Source: Bacillota bacterium
Lineage (GTDB): Bacteria; Bacillota; Clostridia; Christensenellales; UMGS416
Assembly: GCA_023421955.1 (NCBI GenBank)
Contig: JAEZSE010000044.1
Span: 62,001 to 126,000 of the forward strand
Length of the DNA: 64,000 bases
Reading direction: 5' to 3'
Positions 50,019 through 59,281 of the stretch are shown here, in pieces. A program made the translations under genes and the position numbers. The notes under the pieces are model-generated. The model saw only the letters and a program-made list of their open reading frames with translations. It made no database searches and was not told where the DNA came from. Each line of letters opens with the position of its first letter. Within the stretch, counting starts at the first letter, position 1.

Positions 50019-51005
50019 ATGGCGGAACTCCAAATGGAACACAAACCCGAAACCAAACTGGAAAAGCTTTTGCGAGGCCGGGCCGAAGGCACGGCCATCG
50101 CGCTGCGCGGCTGCGAGCCCGCGCTTTTGGAGGCGCTCCGCGCACGGTTCGGCGGGGATTGCCCCCTGCCGCTGCGCCTGTTTGAGCCCTGCCGCGTAGA
50201 ACACCCCCACTCGGCGTTTCTGAGAAAGGCTACGGAACAAGGTGGAACCCAGGCGCTGCAAACCACGCTTTTCGCTCCGGGGGGCAAACTCCATGAGCTC
50301 CGGGCGGAAGAGTGGCAGCCAAAGGAATACTTCATCAAAAAGCCGCAGGACTTTGATGTGCTGCGGGGGTTTTTACGCGATGTGGAGCTGCACCCCTGCA
50401 AGGCGCAGCCGCATCAGGAAGGCGCCGCATCGCTGGCACTGCTGGGGCTCACACCCACCCGCGAGCTCGAAACCCGCTGGGCCGGGCCGGATCTGGCCCG
50501 CCGGGCACTGGAATCAGCTGATGAAGCTGCCGCCAGCTGCTTAAGGAAACTGGAGCGCCAGCTGCACCGCCGGGCCGAGGAAGCCTGCAGGGCCGGGGCC
50601 AGGGCTTGCGTGCTGCGCGACGGCGCGGCGTTGCCATTGCCGGAGGATTGGTTGGGGGAAGCCGCCCGCCACACCGAGTGGCTTCACAAGGCCGGCCTCT
50701 ATCCATGGTTTGAGATTGCTGCACCCACTGCGGCGCTGTTTGCGGAGCTTGCCCAAACGCAAGCCGGGGCCATGCTGCCGCTGGCTGACGCGTTGGCCGA
50801 GGGGTTCCCGGCGCTGCCAGCCGGGGTTCGGCTGCTGCTGGAGATGGACCTGACCGCCGGGCTGCCCGAATCAGATGGGTTGAAGCGGCTGCTCTATGAA
50901 TGCCGCTGCGCGGTGCTGCTGCTGGACTGCCGCGAGGCGGACGGGGAGCAATTGGTGGCTGTGGTGGAGGGATTGCTGCCCTTGGCCGGGGCCGCAAACA
51001 GCTGA
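50019..51005 (+). CDS. Uncharacterised protein, possibly UroD/methyltransferase-like
   Basis: A 328-aa soluble protein rich in Ala, Leu and Arg. The segment KEYFIKKPQDFDVLRGFLRD resembles the N-terminal part of uroporphyrinogen-decarboxylase-like methyltransferases (IKTxEDYxVL). ARFGGDCPLPLRLFEPCRVE and VVEGLLPLAGAANS contain no clear catalytic motif. The C-terminus has a VLLLDCREADGEQL strand. The family is not recognised with confidence. It is followed by a frameshifted Cys-rich gene. Confidence 0.35.
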   Translation: MAELQMEHKPETKLEKLLRGRAEGTAIALRGCEPALLEALRARFGGDCPLPLRLFEPCRVEHPHSAFLRKATEQGGTQALQTTLFAPGGKLHELRAEEWQPKEYFIKKPQDFDVLRGFLRDVELHPCKAQPHQEGAASLALLGLTPTRELETRWAGPDLARRALESADEAAASCLRKLERQLHRRAEEACRAGARACVLRDGAALPLPEDWLGEAARHTEWLHKAGLYPWFEIAAPTAALFAELAQTQAGAMLPLADALAEGFPALPAGVRLLLEMDLTAGLPESDGLKRLLYECRCAVLLLDCREADGEQLVAVVEGLLPLAGAANS

Positions 51006-51099
51006 CCGACAGCAATTGTCACATACTCTTTTGAACCCTGTCACACAGATGTCATATTGATTGCGGTATCATGCTCTTGAGAAGATGGGCGGAGATCAA

Positions 51100-51641
51100 A
51101 TGAACAAAAGCGCTGCCAGGCATTGCCAGAGACTCTATGAGAGCCTCTGCGCGCGCTTTGGCGAGGAGAAGGCTGCAGAAATCTGCGGCAGGGGCGTGAG
51201 CGCCTCCGCATCGCCGGAGCAAAAGGGGCAATGGGCGGCAGAAGCCATGGAGCGGATCGCCAGCATGCTCCCGGCGGAAGAGTTGGCTCCTGTGATGGCC
51301 GGCTGCGCCTGCGGGCCGGGTCAGGGCCAGCTGGATTCAGCCCGCCGGTTCTGGCTGCAAGCAGGCAGCCTGGAAGAATATTGCAACAAGCGCAACGAGG
51401 AGATGAAGGGCAGCGCCCATTTGGAGGCACGAGACGGAAAGTTGTATATATCCTATCCGCGCTGCTACTGCGCCATGATCAAGAATTCCCCCGTCGCCAT
51501 CCCGAAAACGTGGTGCCAATGCTCCTGCGAATTCACCCGTCGGTCCTGCTCCTATGCCATGGACGGCCGGTGGAAGTGAAGCTGCTGAAAGCAGCCGCAA
51601 GCGGCGATGATGAATGCCTGTTTGAAGTGACATTGCTCTGA
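51100..51641 (+). pseudogene. Cys-rich DUF6144-like protein, frameshifted
   Basis: The frame from 51100 reads to a stop at 51579 with the Cys-rich CYCAMIKNSPVAIPKTWCQC then CSYAMDGRWK. The natural continuation VEVKLLKAAASGDDECLFEV lies one base out of frame and ends at 51641. A single G is missing near 51569-51571 (CGGTGG instead of CGGGTGG). The restored protein is about 180 aa and resembles DUF6144/ATC-hydrolase-like cysteine proteins. It may be a true mutation or a sequence error. Confidence 0.6.
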
Positions 51642-51755
51642 CGATTTGATACAAATAGCATGGTGGAACCGCAGGAGCCGCCCGCTCATACTATGGAGCA
51701 TAAGGGCCGGCCCCGGGCTTTGCCGCATCTCCGGCCCGGTTTGGAGAAGATCAAC

Positions 51756-52238
51756 ATGGCGGAACAACACAGCGGCCAACCCACCAGCGCCGTGGCCGTG
51801 GTCACGGGCAGCCCGGCCTATCAGGGCATCCGGGGCACCGTGCGCTTTGACCAGACCCGGGGCGGCGTGGTCGTGAAGGCAGAGTTCAGCGGCCTGCCGC
51901 AAACCCCTTCGGGCTTTTTGGCCTTCCACCTGCACAGCGGGGACTGCAAGCTCAGCCCCGACAGCGCCGGCGGCGACTGGTTCCCCAGCGCCGGCAGCCA
52001 TTACAACCCCACAAGCCAGCTCCACCCCCGCCACGCCGGAGACTTCCCGGTGATTCTGGAAACCCGCTATGGTGCGGCGCAACTGATGTTTCTGACTGAC
52101 CGCTTCACCGTGGCGCAGGCAATCGGCGGCGCCGTGGTGGTGCACCTGCAGAGCGACGATTACCGCACCCAGCCGGCCGGAAACGCCGGGCCCAAGATCG
52201 CCTGCGGCCAGGTGATGCCGGAGCGCGGGCTTTATTAG
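51756..52238 (+). CDS. sodC: Cu/Zn superoxide dismutase family protein
   Basis: A 160-aa protein with the SodC fold. GFLAFHLHSGDC, HYNPTSQLHPRHAGDFPVIL and VVVHLQSDDYRTQPAGNAGP carry the His and Asp metal ligands and the paired Cys of the family. There is no signal peptide from the preferred ATG at 51756 (after GGAG), which is unusual for SodC. Its stop overlaps the convergent vanW stop by four bases. It would detoxify superoxide, but the copper site is not experimentally certain. Confidence 0.85.
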   Translation: MAEQHSGQPTSAVAVVTGSPAYQGIRGTVRFDQTRGGVVVKAEFSGLPQTPSGFLAFHLHSGDCKLSPDSAGGDWFPSAGSHYNPTSQLHPRHAGDFPVILETRYGAAQLMFLTDRFTVAQAIGGAVVVHLQSDDYRTQPAGNAGPKIACGQVMPERGLY

Positions 52239-53914
52239 TCAGACTCGGGCTTTGTCCAGGCGGTGCTTTCCGGTGTGGGCGTGGGCTCGGGCTTCACGCT
52301 GTAGATTTCCACGCGGGTGATTTCGCGGAAGCGGTCCACATACAGCTTCTTCTTTTCCATCACGTTGCCATTGGCGTCCCAATAGACCAGATAGGTCTGA
52401 TACTTCATTTCCGGCTGGCCCTTCACCAGCACGTAGGGCTCGCCCTTGGCCAAATCCTCGGCATATTTGCCATCGGGGTCGTCACGAACCTCCACCTTGG
52501 GGTTGGGGCCCTGGAAGATCAGCTCCGTTTCGCGGGTGATCCTCGCAACGCCGTTTGGCAGCGGGTTGCCGAATACCATCACATACACATAGGGCTCTTT
52601 CACATAGGCCTTGATGTAGAGGTTGCCATCGCTTGTGTTTTGAAACAGCAGGTCGGCATTGGGATAGTTCACCATCGCGTCAAAACCCTTCCAGGCATAT
52701 GCGGACGGGAAGGAGTGGGACTGCCGCTTCAAGATCTCGCAGCCGGACATCAGCACCGCGTTGTAGAGCGTGGTCGAGGCCTGGCAGACGCCGCCGCCAT
52801 AGTCGTCCACAATGGACTTGTCGCCGCCGATCGTGGGGGCCGGCAGATAGCCGTTGGCCTCTGAGCGTTCGCCGGTGGTCTCATTGAATGAAAGCTCCTG
52901 GCCGGGTTTGATGACCAGGCCGTTGAAACGGGAGAGCGCCAGCTTGATGTTGGCAATCCTGGGCTGGGCAGCTTCGTTGGTGCTGGGCAGCTTGGTGCGA
53001 TAGGCGTTGATCAGGCGGAAGCCCTTGCGCAAATCAGCCTCGGTGACTGTGGGCTGGAAGTCGTTCACGATGAGCTCCAGCGCCACCTTGTCGGCAGTTT
53101 TGAGCGCGTCCATGATCTTTTGCACCGTCATATCCAGATCCACCGCCTTGCCGGCCTGCTCGGGGTTGACGGTGAACATTTTATCAATCTCTTCCTGCGA
53201 GGGTTTCAGGTCCTCAATATCCTTGGGGATGGTGAAATCCACCTGGCTGGGGTTGAACACCACTGTGGCGTCGTGGCCCTCGCTTGCCACGCCGGCGGTC
53301 TGCTGCTCAATAGCCGCACGGAGCGCCGCCGGGTCCAGCGCGAACTGCACAGTGAATTCACGGCCCTGGGCGCGGATGGCCTTTGCCTCCTCCTTGCGCT
53401 GGTCATTGGTGCCCACGCGGGCCAGGAAGGACGCCTTGCTCACCACTTCCTCCACGTTGTGGGTGGCGCCCAGATCCTTGCCGCCAAACGTCCACACGCG
53501 GTCCTGCCAGGTGAGCTTGATCTCAATGCTGTCCAGCTTCTTTTGGTATTCGCCCAGGAGGTGGTTTTTGAGGCGCTCCACCTCCCAGCCGCCATATTCG
53601 GTGCTGTTGATGCGCACGCCGGCGGTGATGGTGCCATATTCGTAGCGGTGGGTCTCGGCGTTGGCGATGAGGCCCAGCACCACGGCGCCGGCAATCACAA
53701 CCACCAGAAAGAGCACACCAATGCCAACCACAGGGATCCTTCGCCTGCGGCGGGCGGGCTTGGCGCCATAATCATGGCTCTGCCTGGGCGGCTCCGGGGC
53801 ATAAACGCCTCTGGCCGGACCCCTGGGCGCGGGCTCCCGCCCGTAGCCTGCTTGCCTGCCCCGGGCGCTTCCGCCGGAAGCGCCCCGTCTCGTGCCGCCA
53901 CCCGTTTCCCTCAT
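52235..53914 (-). CDS. VanW family membrane protein
   Basis: A 559-aa membrane-anchored protein. A basic, Gly/Arg-rich N-terminal tail of about 60 residues precedes one membrane helix (VGIGVLFLVVVIAGAVVLGL). The outer part contains a peptidoglycan-binding-4-like region and a VanW domain at about 320-460 (SRFNGLVIKPGQELSFNET, IGGDKSIVDDYGGGVCQAST). A Pro/Thr tail ends it. VanW proteins occur with cell-wall and vancomycin-related loci. It overlaps the PHP gene by four bases and so is part of its operon. Role is unknown. Confidence 0.85.
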   Translation of the reverse strand: MRETGGGTRRGASGGSARGRQAGYGREPAPRGPARGVYAPEPPRQSHDYGAKPARRRRRIPVVGIGVLFLVVVIAGAVVLGLIANAETHRYEYGTITAGVRINSTEYGGWEVERLKNHLLGEYQKKLDSIEIKLTWQDRVWTFGGKDLGATHNVEEVVSKASFLARVGTNDQRKEEAKAIRAQGREFTVQFALDPAALRAAIEQQTAGVASEGHDATVVFNPSQVDFTIPKDIEDLKPSQEEIDKMFTVNPEQAGKAVDLDMTVQKIMDALKTADKVALELIVNDFQPTVTEADLRKGFRLINAYRTKLPSTNEAAQPRIANIKLALSRFNGLVIKPGQELSFNETTGERSEANGYLPAPTIGGDKSIVDDYGGGVCQASTTLYNAVLMSGCEILKRQSHSFPSAYAWKGFDAMVNYPNADLLFQNTSDGNLYIKAYVKEPYVYVMVFGNPLPNGVARITRETELIFQGPNPKVEVRDDPDGKYAEDLAKGEPYVLVKGQPEMKYQTYLVYWDANGNVMEKKKLYVDRFREITRVEIYSVKPEPTPTPESTAWTKPESD

Positions 53915-54756
53915 CGGTGTCCTCCTGCCCTGATCAGGCCGTTGAGCCATTGAAGTGTGCGTTCCGGCATTTGATACCGTTCAAACCCCATCGCCAGCGT
54001 GGGCTCTCCATAACCGTGCCAGTCGCTGCCGTAGGTGCAGACCAAGTCCAAATCATCAGCCATGGCGCGATAAGCCTCTGCCTGCTCCACCGTATGCAGG
54101 GAGTAGAATGCCTCCAGCCCGGCCAGGCCCTCGTCTTTCAACCGGGTCAGTAAAGGTGCCAGTTGGCTATCCTCCAGCCCCATCCGGCCGGGGTGGGCCA
54201 GCACGGCATGCCCGCCAGAGCCGTTCACAGCCGCTATGAGCTCTGCGGGCGAAAACTTTCTGCGGTTCACATAGCAGGAGCAGCCCCGGCCCAGATAGCG
54301 GCGGAACGCGTCGGCAATATCCGGCGAATAACCGGCCTTCACCATGCCGATGGCCATGTGCTTGCGGCCATATTCGCCGGGCACACCCTGGGGCAGGCAG
54401 TCCTCCGGCAGGACGAACCCCTGCCCGGCCATGCGCTGGAGCATTTGCTCATTGCGCTCCCGGCGGCGGGCTTTCTGCTCCTGCATAAAAGCCTGATAAG
54501 CCGGAGACTCAATATCCACACCCAGGCCCAAAATGTGCATCGAGCATTCAGCCTCGGCAGAAAGCTCCACACCGGCGATCACCGGCAGCCCCAGCCGCCT
54601 TCCCTCTGCCTGGGCGCGCGTGACCCCGCCGGCGGTGTCGTGGTCGGTGATGGCGATGGCGATGAGGCCCGCCTGCGCGGCGGCCTGCACCACGGCTTCC
54701 GGCGAAAGAAGGCCATCGGAGGCAGTGGTGTGCAAATGCAGGTCAAACACGCCCAT
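53911..54756 (-). CDS. PHP-domain phosphoesterase (TrpH/RNase AM-like)
   Basis: A 281-aa cytosolic PHP protein. The metal ligands are in DLHLHTTASDGLLSPE near residues 5-20, AIAITDHDTAGG, VIAGVELSAE, HAVLAHPGRMG and GSDWHGYG. It matches the TrpH/YciV family, nucleoside 3',5'-bisphosphate phosphatases and 5'-3' exoribonucleases. GGAGGCGGG precedes the ATG. It lies between the aminotransferase and vanW genes and overlaps both. Confidence 0.9.
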   Translation of the reverse strand: MGVFDLHLHTTASDGLLSPEAVVQAAAQAGLIAIAITDHDTAGGVTRAQAEGRRLGLPVIAGVELSAEAECSMHILGLGVDIESPAYQAFMQEQKARRRERNEQMLQRMAGQGFVLPEDCLPQGVPGEYGRKHMAIGMVKAGYSPDIADAFRRYLGRGCSCYVNRRKFSPAELIAAVNGSGGHAVLAHPGRMGLEDSQLAPLLTRLKDEGLAGLEAFYSLHTVEQAEAYRAMADDLDLVCTYGSDWHGYGEPTLAMGFERYQMPERTLQWLNGLIRAGGHR

Positions 54757-55930
54757 GGCCCGCCTCCAGCATGCCGCTTGCCTTGATTCGTTGCACGGCT
54801 TCCGCCATACGCTCCACCGGTTGCACAAGCGCCATGCGCACATGGCCCTCGCCGCAGGTGCCAAAGCTTTCGCCCGGCGTCACCAGCACCCCTGCGCGCT
54901 CGGCCAGCTCCATCACAAACGCGGTGGAGGCGGCATAGCCCTTGGGCAGCGGCGCCCACACAAACATGGTGCCCCTGGGCTTTTCCATGGCCCAGCCGAT
55001 TGCTTGAAGACCGTTGCAGAGCACATCCCGGCGGGCCTGATAGGCCAGGCGGGCCTGCTCCACGCAGTCCTGCGGGCCGGTGAGCGCTGCGACAGCCCCC
55101 CGCTGCACCGGCAGGAACGCGCCGTAGTCAATGTGCGACTTGAGGGTTGCGATCCTCGCGACAATCTCAGCGTTGCCCAGCGCAAAGCCCATGCGGGCCC
55201 CGGCAAAGCCATAGGTCTTGGAAAGGGAGTTGAACTCCACGCCCACCTCTTTGGCACCGGGCTCAGCAAGGAAGCTGCCCACGGTGTGGCCGTCAAACAC
55301 CAGCTCCGAATAGGCGTTGTCATAGAGCACGGCCACATCGAAGCTTTTGGCAAACTCCACGAGCTGGCCGAAGAACCCTTTGGGCGCCAGCACCGTGGTG
55401 GGGTTGTTGGGGTAAGACACGATGATGAGTCGGGCCCGGCGGGCCAGCTCCGTCGGGATATCCGCAAAGTCGATCACAAAGCCCTTTTCCCGCTTCATCG
55501 GCACCGGCGCCATTTCCGCAGAGGCCAGCACAGGGCCTGCGTGGAAGACCGGATAGCCGGGGTCCGGGGCCAAGACCACGTCACCGGGGTCGGCCATGCA
55601 AAGGCAGATGTGGCCCAGCCCGTCCTGCGAGCCCAGCAGCGAGGTGATCTCGCGCTCAGGGTCCAGCGTGACGCCGAAGCGCCGCAAATACCATTGGGCT
55701 GCGGCCTGCCGCAACTCCGGCAGGTCGCCGATGGCGTAGCGGAAACAGTCGCCCTCACACAGGCACTGCCGCATGGCCTCCGCCACATGCCTGGGCGGGG
55801 CGTTGTCCGGCGAGCCGACGGACAGGTCGATCACATCGACGCCGCGGGCCAGCAGCTCCTTTTTCTTTTCAGCCAACACCGTGAACACGCCCGGCGCGCT
55901 GAGCGCCTCCATCCGGCGGGGAAGATGCAT
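54743..55930 (-). CDS. Class I/II aminotransferase (LL-DAP-aminotransferase-like)
   Basis: A 395-aa PLP enzyme. The PLP lysine is in SLSKTYGFAGARMGFA near residue 235, the substrate/cofactor loop in IIVSYPNNPTTVLAP near 170, and DLSVGSPDNAPP is in the N-terminal region. GSQDGLGHICLCMADPG also fits the DapL/AlaA subfamily. It would transaminate amino acids, perhaps LL-diaminopimelate or alanine. It is the first gene of the aminotransferase/PHP/vanW operon. Confidence 0.88.
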   Translation of the reverse strand: MHLPRRMEALSAPGVFTVLAEKKKELLARGVDVIDLSVGSPDNAPPRHVAEAMRQCLCEGDCFRYAIGDLPELRQAAAQWYLRRFGVTLDPEREITSLLGSQDGLGHICLCMADPGDVVLAPDPGYPVFHAGPVLASAEMAPVPMKREKGFVIDFADIPTELARRARLIIVSYPNNPTTVLAPKGFFGQLVEFAKSFDVAVLYDNAYSELVFDGHTVGSFLAEPGAKEVGVEFNSLSKTYGFAGARMGFALGNAEIVARIATLKSHIDYGAFLPVQRGAVAALTGPQDCVEQARLAYQARRDVLCNGLQAIGWAMEKPRGTMFVWAPLPKGYAASTAFVMELAERAGVLVTPGESFGTCGEGHVRMALVQPVERMAEAVQRIKASGMLEAGHGRV

Positions 55931-56049
55931 ACAAACTACCTCGAAGTAAACCAATGATTCAAATACATATTATAACATGATCTTGGCAATTTTTTAAGGT
56001 TTGGGAGGAAATGCCACGGTTTTGCCGGAGAAATCATCTCTATGGCAGC

Positions 56050-56475
56050 ATCGCCCTGAGAAATCCCCCCCTGTCATCTGCTCTGTTGCGCCGTTGCGAC
56101 GCAACGTGATGACATCCCCCTCAAGGGGGGGACAAGCAGAGCATGATCAAACCATACACACCCCTGCCCACGTTGCCTGCTGGAAATCCCCCCTGTCGCT
56201 TCGGCGACATCCCCCCTTGAATTTTTGCTTTCAGCAAAAACAAGGGCGGGTAGGGAGGCCGTTCTCTTGTTCTTCTTGGCAGGGGCGGGGTTCTCGGTTG
56301 CATAGGCGAGCAGCTAGGTTGCTTAGGCGAGCAATGGCCAAAGGCCATGACCAGCCATTCGCAGAATGCAGCCAGCCCATACCCGCCCTCAAATATGTTG
56401 CCTGCGGGCAGGAAATCCCCCCTGCCTCCTGTGGGAGGCATCCCCCCTTATTAAGGGCGGGTGGGGAGGTCGGTC
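56050..56475. repeat. Cluster of three R1 and one R4 repeats
   Basis: R1 copies lie at about 56053-56128 (with a long inserted first-stem hairpin), 56178-56262 (loop insert TTTTTGC-tttca-GCAAAAA) and 56410-56470 (stem GCCTCC / GGAGGC). An R4 copy at 56280-56395 carries the modules ATGGCC-aaa-GGCCAT and CATTC-gca-GAATG. The 55931-56587 gap contains no gene other than these repeats and the AraC leader. Confidence 0.75.
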
Positions 56476-56587
56476 CCTCCTGCTTCTGTAGTTGGTTAAT
56501 CTAGCGCTCCCTACCCTTGCAGCAATTAACGGGCTCTGCAAGGTTACTCCCCTCACCCTATGTTATAATCTCCCCGAGGTGAAGGGC

Positions 56588-57523
56588 ATGCAATGGCTGG
56601 ACCAACTCAACAGCGCCATCGACTATCTGGAGCAGAACCTGACAGGCCGGATCGACTTCGGGGAAGCGGCCCGGCGGGCCTGCTGCTCGCAGGCCTCGTT
56701 TCAACGGATGTTCGCCCTCGTGACTGACGGCACGGCGGCGGAATACGTGCGCAACCGCAGACTGGCGCTGGCGGCAGAGGAGCTGCTGGCCGGAGGCGGT
56801 AAGGTGATTGATGTGGCGCTGAAATACGGCTATGAGTCGCCGGAGGCCTTCGCGCGGGCTTTTCAGGCCTTCCACGGCGTGTCGCCGTCCACCGCAAGAA
56901 AGCTGGGCATTTTCACAGCCTATCCCCGCCTTTCCTTCCAGATCACAATCAATGGAGGAGCAATCAAAATGGGGAACAAACCGCTGGTACGCATCGAAGA
57001 ATACACAGATATGAGGGTGGCCACGTTTACGGCAGACTGCGCCAACCCGGAGGAGCAGGCATGGCGGGCGCTCAAGGGCTGGGCCATAACAAACCTGCCG
57101 GACCGCAAGGCGCGGACAATGCTGGGCTGCGCCCCCAAAGGGCACCACCCGCAGGGGGAAAGCCACGACGCCAACGAAACCGGCGTGGTGCATGAGTATT
57201 GGGCCCAAATGGCGCTTTTTACCTCGGAGGGAAGTGGAGATACCTTTCAGGGAGCCGCTGTAACTGACGGGCCCAGGGGGCTTTATCTCATCGGCGACGT
57301 GGCGCTCAACGAGTATAGTGACGACGGCATGGTGGATATCGGCAGCTCGATGATGAAATCAGGCGGTGTGATGATGGAGTGCCTGAAAGAAATGGGCGGC
57401 TATGAGCTGGACCTGCAAAGCCGCCCCTACTATGAGGAGCACCTCTTCACCGACGACTGGGCCGAGGGGCCAAAGGGCCTGGCCGGCTTCAAGCTCTGGC
57501 TGCCGATCAAGAAGGTGGGGTAA
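56588..57523 (+). CDS. AraC family regulator with GyrI-like effector domain
   Basis: A 311-aa regulator. The AraC DNA-binding domain is at about residues 5-105: FGEAARRACCSQASFQRMFA, YVRNRRLALAAEELL and VALKYGYESPEAFARAFQAF. The GyrI-like (Rob/BmrR-type) effector-binding domain follows from about 125 (VRIEEYTDMRVATFTADCAN) to the end. It probably senses a hydrophobic or drug-like ligand. GAGGTGAAGGGC fixes the ATG at 56588. The target is unknown; the GH4 gene downstream is a candidate. Confidence 0.9.
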   Translation: MQWLDQLNSAIDYLEQNLTGRIDFGEAARRACCSQASFQRMFALVTDGTAAEYVRNRRLALAAEELLAGGGKVIDVALKYGYESPEAFARAFQAFHGVSPSTARKLGIFTAYPRLSFQITINGGAIKMGNKPLVRIEEYTDMRVATFTADCANPEEQAWRALKGWAITNLPDRKARTMLGCAPKGHHPQGESHDANETGVVHEYWAQMALFTSEGSGDTFQGAAVTDGPRGLYLIGDVALNEYSDDGMVDIGSSMMKSGGVMMECLKEMGGYELDLQSRPYYEEHLFTDDWAEGPKGLAGFKLWLPIKKVG

Positions 57524-57558
57524 GTCAAATCTCACATGGCGCTGTGGCGGCATCCACA

Positions 57559-57715
57559 AGAAATCCCCCCTGTCATCTGTGGATGACATCCCCCCTTGAA
57601 TTTTTGCCTTCGGCAAAAACAAGGGCGGGTAGGGAGGTCGGTTTCTCCGGAGAACTCCTTCCGCCCCCTGTGGGGGGCACCTCCCTCATGGAGGGAGGTA
57701 GGGAGGTTGGGTCTG
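57559..57715. repeat. R1 repeat and a related palindrome
   Basis: R1: TGTCAT-ctgtgg-ATGACA stem, then CCCCCCTTGAATTTTTGCCT with TCGGCAAAAACAAGGGCGGG (57559-57640). A second palindrome, CCCCCTGTGGGGGGCACCTC and CATGGAGGGAGGTAGGGAGG, lies at 57662-57705. Confidence 0.75.
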
Positions 57716-57803
57716 TTTTTCCTACAACAGTTCTCACGATTCATGCTAAAATAGAATGGTTTGGCGGCAAGCCGCCGCAAAGAAAACACGCGAGGTGACC
57801 CAC

Positions 57804-59261
57804 ATGTCGTTCAAGGCCACGTTCATCGGCGCGGGCAGCATCGGCTTCACAAGGGGCCTGGTGCGCGACCTGCTCTCCGTGCCCCAGTTCAAGGACATTG
57901 AACTCGTCTTCATGGACATCAACACCGCCAACCTGGAGATGGTCACGAAGCTTGTGCAGCGCGACATCGACAGCAACGGCCTTTCCATCCGGATCAAGGC
58001 CACCACCGACCGCCGCGAGGCCCTGCAGGGCGCCAAGTATGTGTTCAACGTGGTGCGCATCGGCGGGCTGGAGGCCTTCCGCATGGATGTGGACATCCCG
58101 CTGAAGTACGGCGTGGACCAGTGCGTGGGCGACACGCTCTGCACCGGCGGCGTGTTCTACGGTCAACGCGGCGTGGCATTCATGTTGGATCTCTGCCGCG
58201 ACATCCGCGAAGTGGCTGCCCCCGGCTGCCTGCTTCTCAATTACGCCAACCCCAACGCGATGATGACGTGGGCGGCCATCAAGTATGGCGGGGTCAACTG
58301 CGTGGGCCTCTGCCACGGCGTGCAGCACGGCCACACCCAGATCGCCACAGTGCTGGGCGCGGAGAAGAAGGATGTGGACATCATCTGCGCCGGCATCAAC
58401 CACCAGACCTGGTATGTGCAGGTAAAGCTCAATGGCCAGGACGTGCCGATGGAGCGCATCCTCAAGGGCTTTGAGGAGCACCCCGAATACAGCCAGAACG
58501 AGAAAGTGCGCATCGACATGATGAAGCGCTTCGGCTATTACTCCACCGAAAGCAACGGCCACCTCTCCGAATATGTGGCGTGGTATCGCAAGCGGCCCAA
58601 CGAGATCCAAAACTGGATCAGCACCGACCGGTGGATCAACGGCGAGACCGGCGGCTACCTGCGGGAGTGCACCCAGGGCCGCAACTGGTTTGAGACCGAG
58701 TTCCCGCAGTGGATGGCCGAAGAACCCTTTGTCTACGCCGAGGAGAAGCGCAGTGAGGAGCACGGCTCCCACATCGTGGAGGGGCTTGAGACCGGCCGGG
58801 TCTATCGCGGCCATTTCAACGTGATGAACCATGGCGCGATCACCAACCTGCCCGACGAGTGCATTGTGGAAGTGCCCGGCTATGTGGACCGCAACGGCAT
58901 CGCAATCCCGCAGGTGGGCGACCTGCCCCTCGGGTGCGCGGCGGTGATCTCCACCTCCATCTGGGTGCAGAGGCTGTCCGTGGAGGCCGCCGTGGCCGGC
59001 GACGACCAGCTGCTCCGTCAGGCGCTGATGATGGATCCGCTCACCGGCACCGTCATGAACCCGCCGGAGATTTGGCAGATGGCCGACGAGATGCTAATTG
59101 CCGAGGAGCAGTGGCTGCCGCAATATAAAAAGGCCATCGCTGAGGCCAAGGAGCGGTGGAGCAAAGGCAACCTGATCCCAACCAGGGAAGGCTACACCGG
59201 CGCGGTGCGGCTGCATGTGAAGACGGTGGAGGAGATGAAGGAGGAGAAGAAGGGGAAGTAA
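57804..59261 (+). CDS. Glycoside hydrolase family 4 (alpha-galactosidase/glucosidase or uronidase)
   Basis: A 485-aa NAD+ and Mn2+-dependent GH4 enzyme. The dinucleotide site is ATFIGAGSIGFTRGL near residue 5, and NYANPNAMMTW with LCHGVQHGH holds the metal ligands (Asn, Cys, His). It cleaves alpha-glycosides by an oxidation-elimination route and is cytosolic. Some GH4 enzymes act on uronides, and a uronate isomerase lies in the same window, but the exact substrate cannot be assigned. GAGGTGACCC precedes the ATG. Confidence 0.88.
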   Translation: MSFKATFIGAGSIGFTRGLVRDLLSVPQFKDIELVFMDINTANLEMVTKLVQRDIDSNGLSIRIKATTDRREALQGAKYVFNVVRIGGLEAFRMDVDIPLKYGVDQCVGDTLCTGGVFYGQRGVAFMLDLCRDIREVAAPGCLLLNYANPNAMMTWAAIKYGGVNCVGLCHGVQHGHTQIATVLGAEKKDVDIICAGINHQTWYVQVKLNGQDVPMERILKGFEEHPEYSQNEKVRIDMMKRFGYYSTESNGHLSEYVAWYRKRPNEIQNWISTDRWINGETGGYLRECTQGRNWFETEFPQWMAEEPFVYAEEKRSEEHGSHIVEGLETGRVYRGHFNVMNHGAITNLPDECIVEVPGYVDRNGIAIPQVGDLPLGCAAVISTSIWVQRLSVEAAVAGDDQLLRQALMMDPLTGTVMNPPEIWQMADEMLIAEEQWLPQYKKAIAEAKERWSKGNLIPTREGYTGAVRLHVKTVEEMKEEKKGK

Positions 59262-59281
59262 CCCACCATGCAACCTGACGA

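Noticed and set aside
53007..53953. Long plus-strand open frames opposite vanW
   Set aside because: They are shadows of the GC-rich vanW codons and lack ribosome-binding sites.
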